This document shows positions 1-5,424 of a stretch of DNA of 5,424 bases, piece by piece. A program made the position numbers and the translations under genes. Position 1 is the stretch's first letter. Each line of letters begins with the position of its first letter. This stretch comes from Anaerolineae bacterium (GTDB lineage Bacteria > Chloroflexota > Anaerolineae > JAFGEY01). The notes under the pieces were generated by a model. It was not told the DNA's origin and ran no database searches. It saw only the letters and a list, made by a program, of their open reading frames with translations. The stretch is from NCBI GenBank assembly GCA_016931365.1, contig JAFGEY010000320.1, positions 1 through 5,424 of the forward strand, read 5' to 3'.

Positions 1-120
1 CACGCTGCCCAGGATAAACACGCCCAGGATACCCAGGCCGGCGATCAGCTTGGTGCCGATCTTTAAATTTTTGAAAAATTGAATCAAGCTCGGTCTTGAG
101 GTGCGTTTTGGTGAAGTCAT
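1..120 (-). CDS. N-terminus of a membrane sensor protein (chemoreceptor or HAMP sensor kinase type), partial
   Basis: Only the first 40 codons are in the window; the gene continues past position 1. The peptide begins MTSPKRTSRPSLIQFF and then reads NLKIGTKLIAGLGILGVF, entering a hydrophobic helix. A short basic cytoplasmic stretch with an 'LKIGTKLI' motif just before the first transmembrane helix is typical of methyl-accepting chemotaxis proteins and HAMP-containing histidine kinases or other sensors. The effector domain is outside the window, so the output (chemotaxis, phosphorelay or cyclic-di-GMP) cannot be told. The ATG overlaps the stop of the upstream solute-binding protein gene as ATGA. 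A GGAGG lies 8 bases before the ATG, inside the end of the upstream gene. This arrangement implies translational coupling and suggests that the lipoprotein presents a ligand to this sensor, which is an inference. The start is well supported; the family is moderately so. Confidence 0.75.
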   Translation of the reverse strand, partial: MTSPKRTSRPSLIQFFKNLKIGTKLIAGLGILGVFILGSV

Positions 121-1889
121 TGTGCGCGCCTCCAATCCTTGATGTTCCATAGTTCCGAGTCCCACGGCGTCAAGTCGACGCCAATCAGGGCATTGCTAAA
201 CCCGTGCACACCCGCCCGGTCAACGAGAGGGATTGAGACCACCTGGTTGACGAGCAGATCGTTCATTTGGATGAACAACAGGCGACGTTTTTCGGGGTCC
301 ATCTCGGTTTTCGACTGCTCGTACAAGGCGTCGTATTCGGAACTGCACCAGCGCTCGATATTGTTGCCCGTCCAGTTGTTGCTCTTTTGTGCGATCTCGG
401 CGCAGACCCAGCCTTGCATATACGCGCCGGGGTCGGGGCTGCTGTTGCCAATGTTATATTCTTCGAGGTCGGCGTAAAAATGCCAGCGCGAGTTAGGGTT
501 ATCGGGGTTGGCCCCGAAAAAGATGCTGGCGTCGAGAATTTTCAACTCGACCTCCACGCCGATCGCTTCCAGATTTTCTTTGACGATCTTTTGGGTTTGC
601 TGGCGGATCGAGTTGACCGAGGTCTGAAAGAGCACACGCATCTTGACCCCATCCTTATCACGGACGCCGTCGCCGTCCGTATCGATCCAGCCGGCCTCGT
701 CGAGCAAGGCCTTCGCCCGGTCGGGGCTGAATTCATAGACCGTGTTGGGCGAGTCGTATGTCGCCGGCGAGACGAGCACATTGGCCGCCGGGCTGCCGGT
801 GCGCCCATACAGCGCGGCGATGCGCTCGCGGTCGATGGCGGCATTGAACGCCTGTCGCACGCGCAGATCGCTGAAAAAGGGGTGCGGATGCTGCACGCTC
901 GACCGCTCGCCATCCGGGGTAGTTTTGTTGGGATCGGTCAGGTTGATCAGGATGCGCTCGACTTTGGCCGTGGTATAGGAAACCGTCTTGCCTTTGCCCA
1001 GCGCCTCCAGCTCGTCGATGAGAGTGTCGGACAGGAGCATGTTGTAGGCAAAATCGACCTCGCCGTTGAACAAAGCCCGCGCCGCTTCCTGAACCGTCCC
1101 CCCGCCGCGCAGCACCACCTTGCTGAAATAGGGCTGGTCAGGCTCGCGGAAATAGGGGTTCGGCTCGTAGACGATCTTGTTCGTCTCGACAAGCTGCGTG
1201 CCGAGCAGGAGCACCTCCTGCGGCTTGATCCCCGGCGGCACCATTCGATACGGTCCGGTGCCGATCGGCAGCGCGTTGGCAGCCTCGGCATCCTGCTCAA
1301 AAGCGTGGCGGGGCAAAATCATCCCCGACGAGCCGACAAAAGGCAGTGACCAGGCCGGGTTGACATCCCTAAAATGGATCGTGACCGTCAGATCGTCGAT
1401 CACCTCAACACGATCAATCGCCTCGTAGGTAGAGCCGGTCTGGGCATTGTTGGCGGGATCTATGATAAATTCATAGGTGAACAACACATCGTCGGCGGTA
1501 AACGGCTCGCCATCCGACCAAAACAGGCCCTCCCGCAGCCGCCAGGTGACTGATTTGCCATCCGGGGCCACACCGTCATTATCGAGCGAGGGAATTTCAG
1601 CGGCGAGAAAGGGGATCAACGCGCCGTCCTTATCGTAACTTGCCAGCGGCTCATAGGTGACGCGGCAGGCGGCCAGGTCTTTGGTGCCGGTGGTCAGGTG
1701 CGGGTTGAGCACGGTGGGCGCCTGCCAGTAGAGCAGATTCAAGACGCCACCCGCGCCGCGCAAGCTCTGCGGCGTCGGCGATGGAGCTGGCGTCGGTGTA
1801 GGGGTTTCGGGTGCGGATACACACGCGGCCAAACCGAAGACAATCAACAATGCTCCAATCAAGACTTGAAAACGATTTGATTTATTCAT
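117..1889 (-). CDS. Lipoprotein solute-binding protein, peptide/nickel ABC type (SBP_bac_5)
   Basis: This is a 590-residue surface lipoprotein that should bind a peptide or other small solute outside the membrane. Residues 1-22 form a signal peptide (MNKSNRF, then a hydrophobic core) ending in lipobox LAAC with Cys23 as the lipidation site. A Thr/Pro linker follows at 29-41. The family 5 signature is clear: LREGLFWSDGEPFTADDV at 118-135, LRVRQAFNAAIDRERI at 342-357 and an Asp-rich DTDGDGVRDKDG at 403-414. Cys496 and Cys515, in the segment ending NNIERWC, could form a disulfide. Length is normal for the family. The chosen ATG has AGGA six bases upstream and puts the signal peptide at the N-terminus; an in-frame GTG at 1934 would add 15 residues ahead of it and runs into repeat DNA. 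No permease or ATPase gene is in the window, while the downstream gene is an overlapping membrane sensor, so a sensing role is possible beside or instead of uptake. The ligand cannot be deduced. Confidence 0.93.
   Translation of the reverse strand: MNKSNRFQVLIGALLIVFGLAACVSAPETPTPTPAPSPTPQSLRGAGGVLNLLYWQAPTVLNPHLTTGTKDLAACRVTYEPLASYDKDGALIPFLAAEIPSLDNDGVAPDGKSVTWRLREGLFWSDGEPFTADDVLFTYEFIIDPANNAQTGSTYEAIDRVEVIDDLTVTIHFRDVNPAWSLPFVGSSGMILPRHAFEQDAEAANALPIGTGPYRMVPPGIKPQEVLLLGTQLVETNKIVYEPNPYFREPDQPYFSKVVLRGGGTVQEAARALFNGEVDFAYNMLLSDTLIDELEALGKGKTVSYTTAKVERILINLTDPNKTTPDGERSSVQHPHPFFSDLRVRQAFNAAIDRERIAALYGRTGSPAANVLVSPATYDSPNTVYEFSPDRAKALLDEAGWIDTDGDGVRDKDGVKMRVLFQTSVNSIRQQTQKIVKENLEAIGVEVELKILDASIFFGANPDNPNSRWHFYADLEEYNIGNSSPDPGAYMQGWVCAEIAQKSNNWTGNNIERWCSSEYDALYEQSKTEMDPEKRRLLFIQMNDLLVNQVVSIPLVDRAGVHGFSNALIGVDLTPWDSELWNIKDWRRAQ
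129..133 (-). promoter_or_regulatory. Shine-Dalgarno of the sensor gene, inside the solute-binding protein gene
   Basis: On the minus strand GGAGG stands 8 bases before the ATG at 118-120. It lies within the last codons of the upstream gene. It fixes the sensor start and shows that the sensor has its own ribosome site despite the 4-base ATGA overlap. Confidence 0.7.
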
Positions 1890-1895
1890 AAAATG

Positions 1896-1899
1896 TCCT
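1896..1899 (-). promoter_or_regulatory. Shine-Dalgarno deciding the solute-binding protein start
   Basis: On the minus strand the start region reads TAGGACATTTTATG, placing AGGA six bases before the ATG at 1887-1889. This favours that ATG over the in-frame GTG at 1932-1934, and the lipoprotein signal peptide starts exactly there. Confidence 0.65.
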
Positions 1900-1929
1900 A
1901 ATTTATTCAAAAATCGTATTGCGTATTCC

Positions 1930-1969
1930 GTCACGCCTCACGTTTGACGTGCCACGTTCGACGTGCCAC
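1930..1969 (-). repeat. Short tandem array of 14-bp units with ACGTG-C-CACGT dyads in the leader
   Basis: Plus-strand units are GTTTGACGTGCCAC (1942-1955) and GTTCGACGTGCCAC (1956-1969), differing at one base. A degenerate 12-base unit, GTCACGCCTCAC, lies at 1930-1941. Where the two good units meet they form a perfect interrupted palindrome, ACGTG-C-CACGT, at 1947-1957; a near copy is at 1961-1971. The array sits between the candidate promoter and the ribosome site of the solute-binding protein gene, so it could be a tandem operator. It could equally be a dispersed intergenic repeat with no regulatory role. Confidence 0.7.
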
Positions 1970-1980
1970 GCCATAGCCTC

Positions 1981-2009
1981 ATCATACCTTATTCTTGAAA
2001 AAAGTTCAA
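1981..2009 (-). promoter_or_regulatory. Candidate sigma70-type promoter for the solute-binding protein and sensor genes
   Basis: On the minus strand TTGAAC (2004-2009, 4 of 6 to TTGACA) and TATGAT (1981-1986, 5 of 6 to TATAAT) are separated by exactly 17 bases. The -35 and spacer lie within the last codons of the GNAT gene and the -10 lies just past its stop codon. Transcription would start near 1974, giving a leader of about 85 bases that contains the 14-bp repeats. There is no terminator before it, so read-through from the upstream genes is also possible. Confidence 0.5.
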
Positions 2010-2783
2010 TAGCGATTTCGGATGCCCACCGAACACAGTAATTGAGGCATGTCGCCAGCGGTCCAGGTCGCCATCGAGCAGGATGCAAAATGCGTCATCC
2101 AATTCACGGGCGATCTCCGGGCTAGATACCCAAAGATGCCCATAGTGTGCCCAATCGTGGCCGGTATCCTCGTGCGGCGAGATGTGCGGCCCATTATAGC
2201 GCACCACACCGGGCGGCGGCCACCAGCGCGCCTCGACGCGATCCTCATAGCCGGAAACGGGGATGCCGATCAGCCCGGTCATAAAGGACAATCCGGCCCA
2301 ACTGACGATCTGCCAGCCAAGCTCGACGATCAGCGGCGATCCAGCCAGGCCGATGGCGACGGCAGTCAGCAGGCATTTGGTCGCACAGCGATCTTGGAGG
2401 GCCCGGGTGAGCCGCATCTGGACGTGACGCCGCCGCCAATCGGGATGCGTCCAGGCCGTCGCCAGCTTCCACACATCGACCGCCGGCAATTGCTCGACCG
2501 CCACACCGAGAACATCAGCAAACCTGGTCCGGTTGGCGGCGCAAAAAATCTCGACGATGCTGGTGTGACCGATGATCTGCCCTTCGTCAAGGAACACTGC
2601 GCCTTCGCCGCGCTCCCAGCGGCCGATCAATGTCTCCGCCGGCGTGGGTCGCAGCCCGGACTCGTCGGTGATTTTCCCGGCAAAGGCCTGCCACATCTCG
2701 AAGGTGGGTGGGCTGGAGGCGGGAGCCAGATCGACGCGCTTTTGTCCGGCATCTTGAACCTGAAACGTGAGTGTATTCGCCAT
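1989..2783 (-). CDS. GNAT-like acetyltransferase-fold protein with an atypical acetyl-CoA loop
   Basis: The 264-residue protein has a recognisable GNAT core at about residues 55-175. A strand pair GAVFLDEGQIIGHTSIVEIF (61-80) is followed by the motif A region, where WKLATAWTHPDWRRRHVQMRL (105-125) resembles the usual 'V.pewRgkGig..L' segment. The loop normally carries Gly at two or three positions; here it reads R117-R118-R119-H120-V121-Q122 with no glycine, so acetyl-CoA binding may be altered or lost. The C-terminal 90 residues (Trp, His and Pro rich around WWPPPGVV, 187-194) match no domain I recognise. The protein has no signal peptide and should be cytoplasmic. It starts 12 bases after the HEAT/cNMP gene with a strong AGGAGG, so it is probably co-transcribed and may modify or report on that protein or its substrate. 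The substrate is unknown. GNAT membership is fairly likely, catalysis uncertain. Confidence 0.7.
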   Translation of the reverse strand: MANTLTFQVQDAGQKRVDLAPASSPPTFEMWQAFAGKITDESGLRPTPAETLIGRWERGEGAVFLDEGQIIGHTSIVEIFCAANRTRFADVLGVAVEQLPAVDVWKLATAWTHPDWRRRHVQMRLTRALQDRCATKCLLTAVAIGLAGSPLIVELGWQIVSWAGLSFMTGLIGIPVSGYEDRVEARWWPPPGVVRYNGPHISPHEDTGHDWAHYGHLWVSSPEIARELDDAFCILLDGDLDRWRHASITVFGGHPKSLLNFFQE

Positions 2784-2789
2784 TGAATT

Positions 2790-2795
2790 CCTCCT
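2790..2795 (-). promoter_or_regulatory. Strong Shine-Dalgarno of the GNAT-like gene next to the upstream stop codon
   Basis: The minus strand reads TAGAGGAGGAATTCAATG. The TAG stop of the upstream gene (2796-2798) leads straight into AGGAGG, six bases before the ATG at 2781-2783. It fixes the start and implies that ribosomes finishing the upstream gene can reinitiate here. Confidence 0.8.
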
Positions 2796-5424
2796 CTATT
2801 CGAAATTGAGCTTGTCGTACAGTTTTTGCAGCTCGCGCGGCCTGGACTGCGACAGTTCAGCGATGCGGTCGTCGGCGTCGCGCAAGCGTTGGCTGAGCAC
2901 ATCGATCAGTTCAAGCGAGAGGTCGGGATAGCGGCGCAGCAGGGCCAGCAGCGGCTCACGGCGCAGGCACAGCAGCAGCGTGTCCTGCAGCGCCACCGCC
3001 GCCGCCGAACGCGGCCCGCCATCAAACAAGGACATCTCACCAAAATACGAATTGGCCTCCATCTCGGCCAGGCGCACCGTCGATCCCCGGCGGCGACCCT
3101 CTCGCTCGATCGCCACCCGCCCGCTGACGATCACATAGAGCGCACCGCCCGGATCGTCCTGTTCAAAGATGTGCGTCTCTTCGTCGACCAGCGTTTCCTC
3201 GCAGACATTGGCCACAACGGTCAACTGCTCGATGGTCATATTTTGGAAAAAAGGCACCTTTTTCAGCGCCATCATCCTTTCAATGGTTGAGAGCACAAAT
3301 CCCTCCTCTCTGGCCCGCTCGATGACCGACCGGCCGTCCATCATTTGCCGCGCCGCCAACGCGGCCCCGCGCACAGGCGGAGCCGCATCTGCGCGCGCTT
3401 TATGAATCCACATTTCAATCTCCGCCAGGTCGAGATCGATTGCTGACGGCTTGGGCTGTAGCGGTGACCGATCTGCCGGCGACTCTGGATCAGGCGGCGG
3501 CGCATCCATCAACATCCCCAGCAACGCATCTGCCGATCGCCCTCGTCTGGCGCGGCGGGATAGAGGCTTGGACGGGATCATCATAGCAGCGATCTCACCC
3601 AGTGCAAAAACAGCAATGCTGCGCAGCGACACCGGGCCGGGTTGAGTAACCAGCGCGTCAAAGACCTGGCGGGCGTTCAGCAGTTCGATATTCCAGACCT
3701 CGCGGCCCAATGCCACCCGATCGGACAAAACCACCTCCGGGTCGGCCAGCGGGGCAATCAGGCGCGCCATCTGCGGCGAGGTCAGCGCTTCCAGCGCCTC
3801 GGCGGCGTTGGCGCGAACGTGGGCATCGTCGTTGCGCAGCGAGCTTTGCACCACGCGCACGTCGGCATCTTTATGCAGCGCACCGAGCAGATCGAACACC
3901 TCATCGAGCAGCCACTCGTTCTGCTCGGCAAGCGCGCTACGCAGCGCGTGCAGGCTGTCGATATCACCCTGCCCTTCCAGCGCCGCCAACTGGGCGCAGG
4001 CGCGATACACATCAACCAACGTTTGTTCAATGTGCCCTTGCAGCAACGATGCGTACTGCCGGGGGTTGACGCGGCAAAGGACAAATGCCGCCATCTTGAC
4101 CAGGTGCGGGTCATTGGCATTGAGTAGCGGGTATAGCACAGAGAGTACCGCCGGCCCAACGCGGGTCAACTCGTCGGCAGCGCAAGCGCGCACCTCCCGG
4201 GCGGGATCGTTCAGCGCGGTGAGCATCACCTGGTGTGCCTGCGGCGATCCGATCGCCCCCAGGATGACCGTCGCCGCCTGGCGGATGCGCTCGACGGGGT
4301 CAGTGATCAGATGGGCGACGGCATCCGCCGTCACTGCTTCGGGCGACTTGACGACCAGCCTTTCCACGGCCAGCACGGCCTGCAAGCGCACCTCGTCGGC
4401 CTGATCGCTGAGATAGTCGAGCAACTGATCGACGGTGCGCAGATGACTGCCGAGATCACAGAGCAGGCGCAACACACGCACGCCTTGAGCGCGTTGATCG
4501 GCTTTGTCGGATTGCAGCAGCGCGTCAAGTGCATCGAGCGCGGACGGAAAGCCGTAAAAATTGCCCGTCCGGGCCAGCGCAGTCAGCGCACGGACGCGCA
4601 TCTCCAGGTCGGGATCGTCGAGCTGAGCCAGTGCAAGCGATTTAAAACGCGCCTCGTACGCATCGCGCACGCCGTGCGCGCCGCGTACGCTATGCGCGCC
4701 GCGTACGCCGCTCAGGCGCTCCAGTCCCCCAAAAGCCGATCGCCGCACCCGCACGTCAGGATCGGTCAACAGATCGGCGTACAATTGGCGCACCTGACCG
4801 TCATCGACTTCGGCGGCAACGAGCACATCGACCATCGACGCACGCACATAAGCGTTGTCTGCGCGGCGAATGTAGGCATTGAGCACCGACACGGCCTGAC
4901 TGCCGCCGACCTGGGCGATCAGTTGAGCCATAAAGACGGCAAACTCGGGCGCATTGTCGGGCTGCTCAAGCCGCTCTTGCAGCAAGTGCAGCGTCGCCGG
5001 ATCGGCCACCGAAAGCGTTGTCGCCCCGTGTCCCAGCAGAAAAGAAAAATCCTGGCCCTCAAGCATCTCGATCAAAGCCCGGGTGTACTGCCGTCGCACA
5101 CCCCACGCACTGACTAGATAGCCCAGAGCGAGTGCGGCGAGCGCGGCGGGAAAGAACCAGGCCGGCAGTTGCACCACTCCCTGAAGGATGAGCAGCAGCA
5201 GCCCGCCGATAAACTCACCCACCGGCACCACCGCCCCACCGATAAATGCGCGCGCGCGGCCTTTGACCCGTAAAGGAACGGCATTGTAGAGCAGGTTGTC
5301 AATGGGATTGCGGAAGGTCGTACGCAGTGTGGTGCGTGCAAGCTGCCCCAGCGACGCTGTCGACAGACCGGGGGTCAGGATCAGCCCTAACGAAGCAAGC
5401 CCAGCACCCAAAGGAAAGATCAAC
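2796..5424 (-). CDS. NTT/MFS-like transporter C-terminus fused to HEAT repeats and a cyclic-nucleotide-binding domain, 5' partial
   Basis: The visible 875 residues lack the N-terminus; reading is open to the window edge and the first codon (TTG at 5423) is internal. Residues 1-20, 60-83 and 86-107 are hydrophobic helices. Between the first two, RNPIDNLLYNAVPLRVKGRA (38-57) and the following G-x3-P-x-G pattern resemble the conserved loop of nucleotide transporters (NTT/ATP-ADP translocase) and related MFS proteins. Residues about 160-612 hold roughly 11-12 HEAT-like repeats, for example DPDVRVRRSAFGGLERL (221-237), DPVERIRQAATVILGAIG (375-392) and DPAREVRACAADELTRVG (406-423). A polar, Pro-rich linker (615-660) follows. 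A Crp-type cNMP-binding domain (about 717-850, bases 2874-3275) carries the phosphate-binding cassette FGEMSL...GGPRSAAA with Glu796 and Arg805 retained. The likely role is a membrane protein whose transport or signalling is gated by a cyclic nucleotide through a cytoplasmic HEAT scaffold. The substrate is unknown. Domain calls for HEAT and cNMP are strong; NTT versus generic MFS is moderate. Confidence 0.85.
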   Translation of the reverse strand, partial: LIFPLGAGLASLGLILTPGLSTASLGQLARTTLRTTFRNPIDNLLYNAVPLRVKGRARAFIGGAVVPVGEFIGGLLLLILQGVVQLPAWFFPAALAALALGYLVSAWGVRRQYTRALIEMLEGQDFSFLLGHGATTLSVADPATLHLLQERLEQPDNAPEFAVFMAQLIAQVGGSQAVSVLNAYIRRADNAYVRASMVDVLVAAEVDDGQVRQLYADLLTDPDVRVRRSAFGGLERLSGVRGAHSVRGAHGVRDAYEARFKSLALAQLDDPDLEMRVRALTALARTGNFYGFPSALDALDALLQSDKADQRAQGVRVLRLLCDLGSHLRTVDQLLDYLSDQADEVRLQAVLAVERLVVKSPEAVTADAVAHLITDPVERIRQAATVILGAIGSPQAHQVMLTALNDPAREVRACAADELTRVGPAVLSVLYPLLNANDPHLVKMAAFVLCRVNPRQYASLLQGHIEQTLVDVYRACAQLAALEGQGDIDSLHALRSALAEQNEWLLDEVFDLLGALHKDADVRVVQSSLRNDDAHVRANAAEALEALTSPQMARLIAPLADPEVVLSDRVALGREVWNIELLNARQVFDALVTQPGPVSLRSIAVFALGEIAAMMIPSKPLSRRARRGRSADALLGMLMDAPPPDPESPADRSPLQPKPSAIDLDLAEIEMWIHKARADAAPPVRGAALAARQMMDGRSVIERAREEGFVLSTIERMMALKKVPFFQNMTIEQLTVVANVCEETLVDEETHIFEQDDPGGALYVIVSGRVAIEREGRRRGSTVRLAEMEANSYFGEMSLFDGGPRSAAAVALQDTLLLCLRREPLLALLRRYPDLSLELIDVLSQRLRDADDRIAELSQSRPRELQKLYDKLNFE
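4653..4706 (-). repeat. Three in-frame 18-bp tandem units inside the HEAT region
   Basis: Three consecutive 18-base units encode VRGAHS, VRGAHG and VRDAYE (residues 240-257 of the visible protein). The two upstream units begin GTACGCGGCGCGCA and differ only at their 3' ends; the third has diverged further. The stretch falls between two HEAT-like repeats, after GLERLSG and before ARFKSLALAQLDD, and does not fit the HEAT pattern. It reads as a local expansion or a small inserted repeat that kept the frame. Copy number could vary between strains. Confidence 0.75.

Noticed and set aside
648..683. Asp-rich DTDGDGVRDKDG in the solute-binding protein as a calcium-binding or dockerin-like insertion
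   Set aside because: A 'GW.D.DGDG.R...G' segment is common in family 5 solute-binding proteins at this position, so it is not unusual.
267..1349. 360-codon open frame on the plus strand
   Set aside because: It is antisense to the well-supported solute-binding protein, shows no recognisable motif, and is explained by the GC-rich third positions of the real gene.
1890..1934. GTG start at 1932-1934 that would extend the solute-binding protein by 15 residues
   Set aside because: It would place extra residues before a complete lipoprotein signal peptide, it falls in the tandem repeat, and the internal ATG at 1889 has its own AGGA site.
1995..2009. Possible terminator hairpin at the end of the GNAT-like gene (TTGAA/TTCAA on the minus strand)
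   Set aside because: The stem is only five AT-rich pairs, lies inside the coding sequence, and the T run is in the loop rather than after the stem.
2049..2786. 245-codon open frame on the plus strand opposite the GNAT-like gene
   Set aside because: No domain or signal is visible, whereas the minus frame has an ideal Shine-Dalgarno and GNAT-like motifs.
4233..5117. 294-codon open frame on the plus strand
   Set aside because: It lies opposite the HEAT-repeat coding region, has a His/Gln/Arg-rich composition typical of antisense frames, and no domain.
5421..5423. TTG at the window edge as the true start of the HEAT/cNMP gene
   Set aside because: The protein begins in the middle of a hydrophobic helix of a transporter-like domain, so the gene almost certainly continues beyond the window.

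Overview
All supported genes lie on the minus strand, so transcription runs from high to low coordinates. The organism is most likely a member of the Chloroflexota (Chloroflexi). This is inferred from a lipoprotein with a Thr-Pro-rich linker after the lipobox, the type of family 5 solute-binding protein, large HEAT-repeat proteins, and moderately high GC with strong Shine-Dalgarno sites. It is a style judgement, not proof.

Right-hand module (2796-5424, continuing to 1989): a long gene, cut off at its 5' end by the window edge, encodes the last membrane helices of an NTT/MFS-like transporter. These are fused to about a dozen HEAT-like helical repeats and a C-terminal cyclic-nucleotide-binding domain. 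A GNAT-fold protein follows after only 12 bases, with its Shine-Dalgarno abutting the upstream stop codon, so the two are probably one transcription unit. The acetyl-CoA loop of the GNAT protein is unusual: the usual glycines are replaced.

Junction (1890-2009): a good sigma70-type promoter candidate overlaps the 3' end of the GNAT gene. Just downstream, in the predicted leader of the next gene, is a small tandem array of 14-bp units containing ACGTG-C-CACGT dyads.

Left-hand module (1-1889): a lipoprotein solute-binding protein of the peptide/nickel family (SBP_bac_5), then, overlapping by ATGA, the first 40 codons of a membrane sensor resembling the N-termini of chemoreceptors and HAMP sensor kinases. 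No permease or ATPase gene is visible. The layout suggests a binding lipoprotein paired with a transmembrane sensor, although a transporter operon beyond the window cannot be excluded.

Together the window holds two signalling-flavoured modules: a cNMP-responsive transporter-like membrane protein with a GNAT partner, and a binding protein with a membrane sensor. No RNA gene, CRISPR array or insertion sequence was seen. No stretch over 300 bases lacks a gene.
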